Below, one piece after another: positions 54,066 to 64,000 of a stretch of DNA of 64,000 bases. This stretch comes from Plectosphaerella cucumerina (lineage: Eukaryota > Ascomycota > Sordariomycetes > Glomerellales > Plectosphaerellaceae), in the NCBI GenBank assembly GCA_020746995.1, contig JAGPXD010000005.1:3534001-3598000 (forward strand). Direction: 5' to 3'. Position 1 is the first letter of the stretch. Each line of letters opens with the position of its first letter. A program made the translations under genes and the position numbers. The notes under the pieces were generated by a model, which saw only the letters and a list, made by a program, of their open reading frames with translations, ran no database searches and was not told the origin of the DNA.

Positions 54066-57000
54066 GCCGCTTTTGCCCTCTTTACACCAGGCATGATACA
54101 ACAAGATGCTCGCTCCTCGGACCGATGGCGCGTCCAACCTCCCATGCGCTTAATCAATCGAGGCACTGATTGAGGGATTAAGCCGGCCGTCCGTCGCCCG
54201 AACGAGTCCGTCCTGCCTGCCGCGACAGGAAGTGTCATATCATTTTCACAATCGAGGGGGCCATTAATATCATCCGAGGTGGCGAGAGCGCCTGCTGAGG
54301 GTGTGAGCGAAAAAAACACCCGAAATCAAAATACCCGCACCACACACGGCCGGCGCGGACCAGGCTGCTGGGCCTCTGCCCTGCCCTAAACAGCGACGGA
54401 TAATCCCCTTGCCAGGACGATTGTCTCGCTCCGTGCTCCGGGAGGGATCGGAAGTCCGGACTGGGTCGCGGGTGCAGATGGAGCCCAGGCCTGCCGGTGC
54501 AGCCCCCTCTCGCGGGGTCTCGGGGCCAAGACGAGGGGCATGTTGCCTCGGGATGCCAGCGCGGGGTCGGGATATCGCGAAGCGACGAGGGGGGCTGGGC
54601 GTCGCTTGTCAGACAAGGGCGGGCGATATCGACCAACGGAGCATCTCGGCTTGCATCCTCCCCTCCGCCGCGGCCGGTGCACCGATGACGATCAAGCCGG
54701 TGCCGGGCCTTCCTCTCTCATCACGATGGCCTCACGATGCAGCATCCCACAACGTGGGGTCGTGCCAGTGGAGGAAGCGGGACGGCAGAGGAGGGGCACT
54801 CACGCACGACGCACGCCGGGAACAAGCAAGCCCCGGCGGTCGTCCGGTGTGGTTCCCGGTCAAGTCGACGCTTAGACACTGCACTTTCAGAGTCCTCCCC
54901 AATACAGAGCCATCAAGACACCACGCCCCGCGCCACCCAGCGACGAATGAGAGTCCCCGTCGCTGAAGAATGCCATGATGGTTGGGATCCAACCAGCCGG
55001 CCCAACAAGAAACAACCCATCCATCCAACCAGCAGGAAAATGGGTGCTCCGGGTCTCGCTCGTCTGATGTGTGTGTTCGCTCCCGGCGGGCCTAACGCAA
55101 CCAAAGGGCACCCCGCGATGCGAGGCAGTCCCGTGGCGAACAACCACCCCCCCTTCCTGTCCTGGGGCAACCAATCAGCGCCCCGCGCGGGATGAACGTG
55201 ATGGCTGTACGTCTCGCGGCTGGGCAGGAGGGGGGGAGAGGGGGGAAACGGGCTGCGACGACGGCGACTCGAGCGGGGGAGAGGGGAGGGGCGCGCGGCG
55301 CAAGCGCGGAAAAGGGTCCATCCAAGATGTAAGACGATCGCGGGTTAGGGCTTCGCTTGGTGGTTCGGGGCACGCAAGGTCCTGTAGGTACGGGGTGGGC
55401 TTTCATAGAAGACGGGATCGCGAAGCAGGTCACGGGCGTGGCTGGCGGGCGAACGAAGGCGTGTGGTGTGGTGTGTGTGGGAACGGCGTCGCAGTCGCGT
55501 CTGCTGATGGCCCTTTTTGGGAGGCGAAGGCGGCGAAGTCGGCAATTGGTGAGGGGGAGGGAGATAAGCAGGAAAGTCAGCGAGCGAGCTTGGTTTGTGT
55601 GTGTCCCCTAGTCTTGCTGCTATCTCGGGCTGGCTGGCTGGCATTGCTCACATGCCTGACTGGACTGGCGATGTAGAAACATGGCGAAACATGGTGCTTA
55701 TCTGGAGCAGAGCGATAATTACACATCGATCCCTCGGTCAACCCTTCAGCGCGTCTGTCTGTCCGCGCCGTGGGCGTTCCGGTCCAGGTGTGCCAGGCAC
55801 TATCAGCGCCCTGGGGCTTCCACACAGCCCTCAACCCCGTTCGGGACAGGTCTGGCTATCGCCACGCCCTCTTCTCCCGGGCGAGGGCGATGTACACAGT
55901 GGGCGGACGGAAATAGCTGCGCGTCGGGGCATTTTGGGGAGGCGTGTGTGCTGTGGCCGTGGCTCTGGGGCGGCCATCGTGCCTGTGGGATGAGGTCAGT
56001 GACTGCGCGCCACACTTCGACGCCAGCTTCCATGGAAATGTCCCGTGGCTGCCTGCGTCGGGATGACCGCAAGCCACGCAACCACGGCATCATTACGAAG
56101 ACAGCTTGCATCTCGGAGCGATTCCCCTGGCGGATGATGATGGTGTGCTGTGGGCGGAAAGCTTGCCCTGGGCCCTGGAAGCATGCCAGGTACCCGATGA
56201 TATGAAGTCGCCAGGTGTGGCCGACTGGCCGAGGAGAACAAAGGAAGTGGTTGTGGTGACTCACTCAAGCTGTTGATGCCTTGGCTCGAGGCAAGATGGC
56301 CGGTCACCGGCGTCGTTATGCCCTGAATTCGCAGCGATGAAGTCATCGTACTTCCGCCGTTGGCGACGCCATGCTGGAAACTCTCGCAACACGCCCGTGG
56401 GGGGGATTTGGGAGCGTCTGTATCCCACGATGCGCCCGTACCCGATAGACAGACCCCTTCACATATCATCGCTCGCCCGTTTTCGTCGCCCGGCACGGCC
56501 CAGACCCGCGCCGCCAACGATGCGGTAAACCTTCTGTTCCACGGTCCCAAAAGCTGCCGACAGGACTTCCCATCACATGAACGACGGCGACTGGCGGTGT
56601 GAAGATGGAACGACACGTCGATCGCGGTTGTGTCCGTCTCGCTGGGAAAGTCAGCAGCAAAAACCACCATCCAAACCCAAAGACCTGACTCCTCCAAAGT
56701 CCATTGGCGGGATCGGGTCCGGCGCGTCGTTGCAGGGATCACGTGTGCCTGACGATCGGGATCGGAGGGCATAACCTCTACCAGATGGGGCGGACGGATG
56801 GCATTCACCGACGCAGACCGCGGGCATCAGAATGCCATGAGGACGATCGCGATCGCGCATCACGAGGGCCCGCGAAACACAACTTGAACCTGCTTGATGC
56901 CTCGCTTGCCCTAACCCTACCCTCCGCTTCCCAGGATCACAGGTCGAGAGAGGTGCGACGGAGCGCGACGAGGTCTAGATGCCGTGAGACACGTCACAAC

Positions 57001-59470
57001 GTGTGCTGGGTGTGCTGTGCTGGTACCGGTCTGGTACTAAAAGGGGGCCTGGGACCGCTAATTTGCCGTGGAAATCACCACGAGCACGCCCGAGTCTTTG
57101 CACGCCCCGAGCTCTCCCCTCGTGTCCACTATCCAGCGGTAAGTGTGCCCGGTTTCGACTCCTGGGTCCAATAGTGCCCGCGGCCGGGATATCGTGGACA
57201 CCCAGGGCCCCGTGGCCCCCTAGCGATGGGGCGACGTCTCCCCGTGGCAGCCGGGAGCAGAGCTTCAGGCTGGGTCCCTGGCGATAGCGACAGGGAGTGC
57301 TGTCAAGGGGTACCCACACTATGGCTCGCGTCCGAGGCCGATCATGGGGTTGACATCGGGGTAGCGGCAGACGATCAGGAGCCGGGGCTGTGAGAGGCCC
57401 GGGACGGTCTCTGTGCTTTCCTGGGTCGGGGCGAGACGTTGAAACAGCCGTCAGAGGGCCTGCCCTTGCTCCCTTTGCTCCCCGGGTGCTTCGCGCAATG
57501 CTCTGCCCTGGGCCTTAGGGTCTTGAGCCTGGATGAGCTGGCGCTCGCACCACGCCGTGTCCGGTTTCCGTCGCGTTTGACGAGGCCGGCGATCTCAGGG
57601 GAACAACAGCAATCTGGCCCGTAATGAGGGCGAGCAGATGGCTTGACGGGCGGAAAGTCTGATAAGGTGCCGAGCTGGGTGGCAGTCAGTTTAGGGCAAG
57701 GGTTTTTGACGCGTTTGTGTGTGGTGTCTTGTCGCGATGTGATGTGATTGATGTTGGCGAGCTAGGGTCAAGCCGGGCCCTGGCGAAAAGAATGAGCGCC
57801 CCGGTCCCGGGATCTTGGGGAGTGTCCGGGTGGATGTGTCTCTGACTCATCTCGTGGTAGGCCTGTCCGTCTTTTTGTTGTGTTCTTTTTCTTTGCTTCT
57901 CTTCGGCAGGCTGCGCCGAACCGATGTGTCTACCCGCGGGAGAAGCAGAGAGACAGAAGAAGATCCGGGTCCTGGCAGAAGGCTTCAGGCTTGAGGCAAG
58001 ACATATGCGCAGCGCAGGCCGGATGCAGCTGCTCCCATGTTTGCGGGAGCCAGCAGCAACAGAATGACAACCTGGAACCAGGGCAGGCAGGACAGACAGG
58101 CAGGGCCTGAAAAGGGAGTCGGACGTGCCGGAAGCCACAGGAAGCACGGCCACAGTGAAATGGGCAATTTGCTCTCTCCCTCCAGTGACCACCTCAGCGG
58201 GCGAGGGAGGAGGGATGGATGTCCAGAAAGGAGGAGGGAAAGGTCCAGGCCTCAGAGGAAGAGACACACACACAGTGCCCAGGAAATTCCAGTGTGGGAG
58301 TTTAGGACCACGCCCTCTTGAAGGGCAAAACCAAGGCCACCCCCGCACCGGGCTGCCCCTTCCCTGTTGGCATGACTGCAGCAGGCTTGGTCCACTACAG
58401 CCACACCCTTATCATGTCGGCCTCCATCCATCCCATCCCGCCCGTATCCCATCCATCCCACAGCCAGTCGCTGCACGTCGTGGCTCCTGCCGGGGCCATT
58501 GTTCGCTGGGCTTGGGGGGGCTTGGGGGCGCCGGACTGCTGGAAGGCCCCAAGGCCCCCAAGGCCCCTCTTGGGCGGGCCCTGCCTGTTACAAGAGAGGT
58601 ACCCACTGTACCCGTCCGGTGCCCGCGGCTGCCTTCCCCGTGTGGGTGTATGTCATTGTACCTCCCCGGTCCCGACTGACGTACCACCTGCAGCGGGCAC
58701 CTCATGACTGCCTACCTGCCCTGTCCTTGCCCTTTATCCCTGCCTGTCGCTGGGTTTCCCGGGAGAGGTAGGGACGGGTCAAGTACCTCCAGGTTTGTCA
58801 GTCCGGGAGGAGAGGAGAAAGGAGAGAAAGCCTGATGGCCTGCGCGTAAAGTGTGTGCTTTGTGTGTGTGTGGTGGCTTGGCCAATACTTTGGCTGATAG
58901 AGACGTGTGCTGTGTGTGTGCGTGTGCGCGCACGCGTGGTGACTCTTCAGTGCAAGGCATGTGTGTCGCACCTCGCGAATCATTGTACACACCACCAGCC
59001 TGGATTTGGTATATCCAGCCTTCGCCCCCCCCTGCTCTGGCTTCCCCCTTCTCTTCCCTCCCTCCCAAAGCAACAACACAACGCGAACAGAAACCCAAAC
59101 CAAATCTCATCGAGATTCTCCCGTCACAGTCCAGGTCATCGCCGCAGCCTTGCCAGCTTGTCATCCTGCCCACCGTCTTGCCAGACTCTTTTTGCTTTGC
59201 TCTTCCCAAGTCGCAAAGCAAAAGCTTATCGCACAGCTTCGGACTTGACTTGTAAGTTGCGACCCCTTGCGACTCCCGAGTCGAGTCGAGTCCGCCGTCC
59301 ACAGTCCGCCCTGGGTCGCACCAGCGCCCATCTCCCACCCTCCGGCCTCCCGTCGCGTCGCGTCGCACAACCCTTTCTACTCGAGAGATTCCTCCCAAAA
59401 CCTCCCCAAGCTGACCACTCTCCCTCCTCTCCAGCTGTCGATCCGAAGCCCTCGCACCAAGAACACCAAC
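54066..59470. other. 5.4-kb gene-free region upstream of the Stb3-like gene
   Basis: No open frame here shows domains, coding-like composition or a believable start. Local features are CT-rich leader-like sequence at 59020-59460, a GT-rich tract at 58850-58940, and a TTGTAAGTTGC near 59249 that could be the donor of a 5' UTR intron. Parts may form a long promoter or untranslated leader of the Stb3-like gene, or noncoding transcripts. Confidence 0.5.
58911..58938 (+). other. 28-bp perfect alternating pyrimidine-purine tract
   Basis: TG dinucleotides change to CG and CA steps without a break; the core is GCGCGCACGCG. Such tracts can adopt Z-DNA under negative supercoiling. It lies 530-560 bp before the Stb3-like ATG. 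Confidence 0.8.
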
Positions 59471-60517
59471 ATGGCAACCATGGCAGCAGCTGCTCGCGAT
59501 ACCCTCCAGGACGCTCCCATGAGCCGAGACAACTTGACTGTTGTAGCGGCTCGGAGCATGCCTGCGACTGTGACTCGATCTCAGGCCCTCCCGACTCCTC
59601 CCAACTCCATCTCCCCGGCCCTCCCGCCTCACGGCCTCAAGGCTCAGCTTCAGAAGGCCAAGCTTGAGCCCATCGACTCGGACCTGGACCTCCACGAGGC
59701 CCGCGACGCCAGCGCCCGCCGCCTGTCGCCCTCGTTCGACTCGGCCGGCTCCATCACCCCCCAGCTCCTGGCCAAGCACCACCTCCCCGAGATCCTGCTC
59801 AACCACGGCCCCCTGGCCATCCGCCACATCATGGGCTACCTGACCACATCGGTCCCTGGCTTCGCGGGTATCCCCCCGGCCAAGGCGCGCAGGCTGGTCG
59901 TCGGAGCCATGGAGGGGCGCGGAGGTGAAGGCGGCGGAGTCAACGGCGACGTCGAGTTTGAAAAAGTTGGATGGGGCCGCTGGGACGCTCGTCGCCGCGG
60001 TCATCCCTCTCGCAGGGCCTCGACGCCTCCCGAGCAGGACTACTCGGCTGCCATCCCCATCAGCAGGGGCGCCGCCAGGGCTCCCCTCGTCCGCGCGCGC
60101 CTCGACGTCGCCGGCTCGTCCGATACCGGACACTCGCTCGTCTACTCTCACGACGATCGCCACGACCTCATGATGGAGGACGAGGCCGACAAGATGTCCC
60201 TCGACGGCTCGGCTTCAGCTTCTTGCTCCGAGGCCCCCGACGACGACATGGACATGAACGACGACCCGGATGACATGACCGACGACGAGGACTGGGCGGC
60301 CGTCGGCGCCGCCGGCCTCCGCGCCGAGTCGTACGCCGCTCAGTCGAGCCGCAGCTTCCTCACCTCGGTACATAGCCCTGGATGCATGCGCGCCGTCTCG
60401 ACCGGCATGGCCCGCTCGCCCCAGCCCTTCAACCTGGACTTTTCGGCCCTTGCAGCCACGTCTGACGCACAGGAGCGCGACGCGGTCGAGGCCCTTCTGC
60501 GCCTCGGTTCTGTATAA
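59471..60517 (+). CDS. Stb3-like putative Sin3-binding protein
   Basis: One exon, 348 residues from the ATG at 59471 (MATMAAAARDTLQ); the frame is open further upstream but without an ATG. Residues about 100-180 form the conserved Stb3 region: HHLPEILLNHGPLAIRHIMG, SVPGFAGIPPAKARRLVVGA and VEFEKVGWGRWDARRRG. In yeast, Stb3 binds ribosomal RNA processing elements and recruits Sin3-Rpd3 histone deacetylase to ribosome-biogenesis genes when TOR signalling is low. The rest is Ser/Pro-rich, with a strongly acidic segment (PDDDMDMNDDPDDMTDDED) and a short conserved-looking C-terminal helix (QPFNLDFSALAAT, ERDAVEALLRLG) that may be an interaction motif. The long upstream region suggests complex transcription control. 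Confidence 0.88.
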   Translation: MATMAAAARDTLQDAPMSRDNLTVVAARSMPATVTRSQALPTPPNSISPALPPHGLKAQLQKAKLEPIDSDLDLHEARDASARRLSPSFDSAGSITPQLLAKHHLPEILLNHGPLAIRHIMGYLTTSVPGFAGIPPAKARRLVVGAMEGRGGEGGGVNGDVEFEKVGWGRWDARRRGHPSRRASTPPEQDYSAAIPISRGAARAPLVRARLDVAGSSDTGHSLVYSHDDRHDLMMEDEADKMSLDGSASASCSEAPDDDMDMNDDPDDMTDDEDWAAVGAAGLRAESYAAQSSRSFLTSVHSPGCMRAVSTGMARSPQPFNLDFSALAATSDAQERDAVEALLRLGSV

Positions 60518-62042
60518 TTCCTCCTTTCTTGCATAGCACGGCGTTGGGACGGTGGTTGGGAACAACACGGAGGTCGCCCATTTTCTCCGGGCGCCCTCCA
60601 CTCTTTTTCATTTCGTATTCGACGGCCATCATTCAGGGCCGTCGAGGGGCCGAGGCGGCTGGCTGGGCCAGATCATTCCGTGCCAGGACCCTTGGCCGAA
60701 GACTTGGAGACCGGCGTGTCTCACCCCAAACAACTCTCACCTCTCTCATGACACGGTGTTGTCATGGCACACTCCCTTGACTCATGGCGGGCGGGCTCGA
60801 GTCGACGACCCCTTTGCTGGACGTTGTCGAGCGCGCGGCCCCCTCCCCGCCTGACGGGACTTTCATCGCGACTACTCGTCCACTTTTGCAGACGTCGCCG
60901 AGGCTGCGGCGATACAGCTCTCCGGACGGGTTTTTACGATGATGACGGAACGAACGGATTGATTACGAGCTGGAGCTTTCTTCAGTCACGACAACACCTT
61001 CCCCAGGGCCAACTTGGCTTGGGGGTTATACCATTTGCACTTTTTGCCGCCGCCTCATCCTGGCTCGGCACAGCCTCCACTTCAACATCTCGTGGAGGCT
61101 ACAAACAACATCTCGCTACTTTAGGCGTTCATCACCATTGCATTTAATTTCACCTTTTTTACTGGACAGGGCAGGGCATACAAGGCCCGGACGGACGGAC
61201 GGGAGGAAAATGGGAGCCGCGGATGGCACACCTGGCCCGGCTGGGCTCTGGGATCTGGAAACATCAGGGACGCAACCGAAAGGGGCGCTTCCGACCTTGG
61301 CATAGCGGGAAGCGCAGTGCGAGGAGTAGAAGAGGAGGACATTCAACGGCGGTACCGCGGCTCGCTGGCACCGTCAATCACCGGCCAAGCTGGAGCCGGA
61401 CACCGAGGGGGAGGAGGCATGCAGGCATCGGCGACTACAGTCGTTTGGCGGCACATTTCTAGGCTTGCGGACGGGTTACAGCGACGTTACAGTTCTGTTA
61501 TCGGGTTTGCCCAGGTCGAAGTTTTAGCTAGCAAATTGCAACCTGCGATCGATCGTCCATTTTGCCCGTCTGAACAACAAGTGGCTGTTGTTTTGCATCT
61601 GCGGTATGGGACATATGTAAACCGGTCACACAGAAAGTTGACCAACACAGTTTGGTCTTGAGCACGGCAGAGGTCAATCAACCTACTAGGCCGAGTCTGC
61701 GCCGTGCCGCGACTCGGTGTTGGAATCAGGTCACTGTTGGGTGATGTTGCCGGGAGGGAGCTGTCAGGCCACGTGCTTTTCACCTGTTGCAGCACCCCAG
61801 ACAGCCCACACCTGCCGATGCAGTAGAAGTCGAGCATGCTGTCTGAGGGCATAAATTGAGGCCGTCGCCTCTTTGCCGGGAATTGTATGCTTTCTATCTC
61901 AACCAAAACAACATCACGAGGCTTTCTCCGCAAGCTGCCGCAGATCCAGTGACGGACGAAGCCAAGTCACCCCTCGCCTGGCCAATATCAAACCATTCAA
62001 AACATCAAATCATTCTTCACCAGGCACAACCTCCCGCCTGCC
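60518..62042. other. Intergenic region between the Stb3-like and small hypothetical genes
   Basis: About 1.5 kb; no supported gene on either strand. It includes the 3' UTR of the Stb3-like gene. Confidence 0.5.
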
Positions 62043-62492
62043 ATGGCTGTCCACGCGAAATTTCCGACACTTACATGCCCACACGTCGCAGCACACACCA
62101 CGACACATCACGGCCCAGAACACGCGCGACTCTCCAGCGTGAACCTACTGATGGAGCAGCCCAAGACCATGAACCCCCACGCCCAGACGGTGAACCAAGA
62201 AGACACCACCTCCAGCCCAACGAGCAGCGAGCCCTGCACGCCCCTCCCCCGGCGCAGCTCCGAGGCCGAGATCGAGGCGCGCCTGGCCCGTATCCCGGGC
62301 CACGTGGAACACTGCGACACAGCGGCGTGTGCGCTCGACCCGGAGAGGCTGGCGAGGCTGCGAGAGGCACAGGCAGAGGCGATGGAGGAGCTCAAGCGGA
62401 GCGTCGTCTTCCGGCCGAGCAGCGAGATGGCGATGGCGTTGGCGGAGATTGAGAGGAGGAAGATGTGGGAAGACCTAAGGGCGTGGGAGTAG
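62043..62492 (+). CDS. Small hypothetical protein with a helical C-terminal half
   Basis: One exon, 149 residues from the ATG at 62043; an internal ATG at 62151 (MEQPKTMNPHAQ) may be the true start. The N-terminal half is disordered (Thr/Ser/Pro). Residues about 76-149 are charged and helical: EARLARIPGHVEHCDTAACA, ARLREAQAEAMEELKRS, ALAEIERRKMWEDLRAWE. The strong Glu/Arg/Ala periodicity and lack of stops suggest a real coding region. I do not recognise the family. No signal peptide or membrane segment is seen. Confidence 0.55.
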   Translation: MAVHAKFPTLTCPHVAAHTTTHHGPEHARLSSVNLLMEQPKTMNPHAQTVNQEDTTSSPTSSEPCTPLPRRSSEAEIEARLARIPGHVEHCDTAACALDPERLARLREAQAEAMEELKRSVVFRPSSEMAMALAEIERRKMWEDLRAWE

Positions 62493-63072
62493 GGGAATAT
62501 GGTACTTGATGACAACTGGTGTAATGGGTAATGGACGGGGTCAAATGGGTTTGGGTAGGTCTAGCATCAGCATGTCGGGCTCCTCATGGAGCGCACTGCC
62601 GTGGACGAAGCTGCCCAAAAGTCATGTACGATATGGTTCAATTGACCCAGCGAGCTTCTCGATACGGCTTGTCAATCGTGGCAGCAGACTAGGTGAAGAA
62701 GTAGGTAAATCAATGCAGCAAAGTAATTGTAGTCGAACACAGATGTTTCTGAGGTCGCGTCGACAGATTCGATGCTGGTGATCCGTTCCCAGCGCAGTCG
62801 TGGTGTGGTGCGACAGGAGAGACCCACCAGAGTGCCGATGGTCACGTGGGGTCGCGTCTGGGTCGGGCGTCCGTGCTCCCCCCGCGCGTTTGCCTGGCGC
62901 GGCTTCAGGGATCATCACACCTCCCAGCTCGGACGTCACGTCTCGCTCGGCGCAGCTGGTGCCTGGAGTCTGGTATCACCGACCGCCGGTCTTCTTTAAA
63001 AGTCAAAGCCCCATCTCAACTGAGTAACCCAGCGGAGGACCCCTTCTTTTCCATCAGCCCAAATCAAACACC
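62493..63072. other. Intergenic region before Ku80
   Basis: 580 bp with no gene. A CTTTAAAAG element near 62994 lies about 75 bp before the Ku80 ATG and may serve as a TATA-like box. Confidence 0.5.
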
Positions 63073-64000
63073 ATGGCTGATAAGGAGGCAACCGTCTTCA
63101 TCGTCGACCTGGGTGCGCCCATGGGCGACTGCCACAACGGACGCACCGAACCCGACCTCGACTGGAGCATGCGCTACGTCTGGGACAAGATCTCCAACAC
63201 CGTTGCCGCCTCACGCAAGACCTGGACCATTGGCGTCCTTGGTCTTCGCACTGATGACACGCGCCACGCCCTCCAGGAAGAGGATGGCTACGAGAACATT
63301 TCCGTCCTGCGCGAAATTGGTCCCATGAACATGACCTCGCTCAAGGAGCTGCAGCCTCTCATTACACCCAGCAATACCGAAGTTGGAGATGCCATTTCAG
63401 CCGTCGTCATTGCCGTTGACATGATCTCTGCCTTCACCAAGAAGCTCAAGTACAAGCGCCGCGTGTACCTGATCACCGATGGCACGGCGCCTATCGATGG
63501 CGACGATCTGGGGGATATCACCAACAAGATTAACGACGAGGGCATCGAGCTGATTGTTCTGTAAGCATACTCCGCAGCCGTGTGATTGCACTACTGACAT
63601 TTCCAGGGGCGTCGACTTTGATGACTCTGATTACGGCTTCAAGGAAGAAGACAAGCCGAGCTTGAAGGTAGGCGCGGACCCAGTTCCGCAGAAGTTGTGT
63701 CTCACACATGACAGAAAAGGAACGAAACCATCCTCAAGAACTTCGTCGATGGATGCGAAAACGCCCAATTCGCCACCATTGCTGAGGCCATTGATGAGCT
63801 CGACACCCCTCGCCTCAAGCCTGTCAGGCCCTACAAGAGCTACGACGGACCCCTGACTCTGGGCGACCCCAATGACCCGAAGCGCCCCAGCCCAATGACC
63901 ATCAACGTCGAGCGCTACTTCAAGACCAAGCTTGCCCGGCCCATCGCTGCCACCACCGTGGTAGTCAAGGCCGACGAGAGCGCCTCCCAAGCCCCTGAAG
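63073..64000 (+). CDS. ku80: Ku80 (Ku70/Ku80 heterodimer subunit), 5' part, cut by the window edge
   Basis: Three exons are seen (63073-63560, 63607-63667, 63715 to the edge), about 278 codons. Introns of 46 and 47 bp have GTAAGC/CAG and GTAGGC/CAG and keep the frame. The start MADKEATVFIVDLG opens the Ku von Willebrand A-like domain, with DWSMRYVWDKISNTV, VGDAISAVVIAVDMI, and KYKRRVYLITDGTAPIDGDD. After exon 3 begins, NFVDGCENAQFATIAEA and the linker towards the Ku core (GPLTLGDPNDPKRPSPMTIN) follow. Ku80 with Ku70 binds broken DNA ends and starts non-homologous end joining; it also works at telomeres. The core and C-terminal arm lie beyond 64000. Confidence 0.94.

Noticed and set aside
56908..56925. 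Telomere-like CCCTAACCCTACCC
   Set aside because: Only about two imperfect units; too short to call an interstitial telomere.

Overview
This is a GC-rich nuclear window from a filamentous ascomycete, most likely a plant-associated Sordariomycete. The evidence is short 46-84 bp introns with CTRAY-type branch sites, intron-containing nuclear tRNA genes, a PacC pH regulator, CBM1-bearing pectinases, a fungal patatin-NACHT protein, Stb3-like and Ku80 genes, and DUF3669 and GIY-YIG accessory genes. Genus cannot be fixed from the sequence alone.

Layout. 0.7-2.4 kb: TPR/MYND/SET protein (minus). 4.9 kb: tRNA-Arg(CCU) with an intron. 5.2-13.3 kb: an accessory block of tandem repeats, rearranged and partly duplicated fragments of a GIY-YIG gene and of two unknown genes, and a DUF3669 gene broken by one stop; an intact 6-phosphogluconolactonase (9.1-9.9 kb) sits inside it. 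13.6-15.4 kb: DHA2-type MFS transporter. 17.6-19.9 kb: Pro/Gln-rich protein with a C-terminal Cys-rich module. 20.4-24.6 kb: divergent MFS and MATE transporters. 25.6-26.9 kb: secreted agmatinase-family enzyme. 27.4-30.3 kb: F-box-like protein and a conserved hypothetical. 31.9-35.3 kb: CBM1-pectate lyase and pectin methylesterase-CBM1 in tandem. 38.7-40.8 kb: pacC. 41.5-46.6 kb: OYE-type oxidoreductase, tRNA-Ile(AAU), HAD phosphatase, DUF1295 membrane protein. 47.3-51.4 kb: patatin-NACHT (NLR-like) gene with one apparent frameshift. 51.8-54.1 kb: DNA topoisomerase III. 54-59.5 kb: a gene-free stretch. 59.5-60.5 kb: Stb3-like Sin3-binding protein. 62.0-62.5 kb: small hypothetical. 63.1 kb to the right edge: 5' part of Ku80.

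How the genes fit together. The pectate lyase and pectin methylesterase act on the same polymer and both carry a cellulose-binding CBM1. They lie next to pacC, whose family is known to control secreted pectinases in plant pathogens. The 3.36 kb between the methylesterase and pacC holds 23 matches to the PacC hexamer GCCARG, seven of them in one roughly helically phased run, and the methylesterase has one more directly beside its TATA box. This points to strong pacC self-regulation and possibly shared control. TOP3 and Ku80 are DNA-maintenance genes; the NLR-like gene is divergent from TOP3 across only 396 bp.

Limits. Exon borders were set by hand from splice motifs and frame. No database search was possible, so family names rest on recognised motifs.
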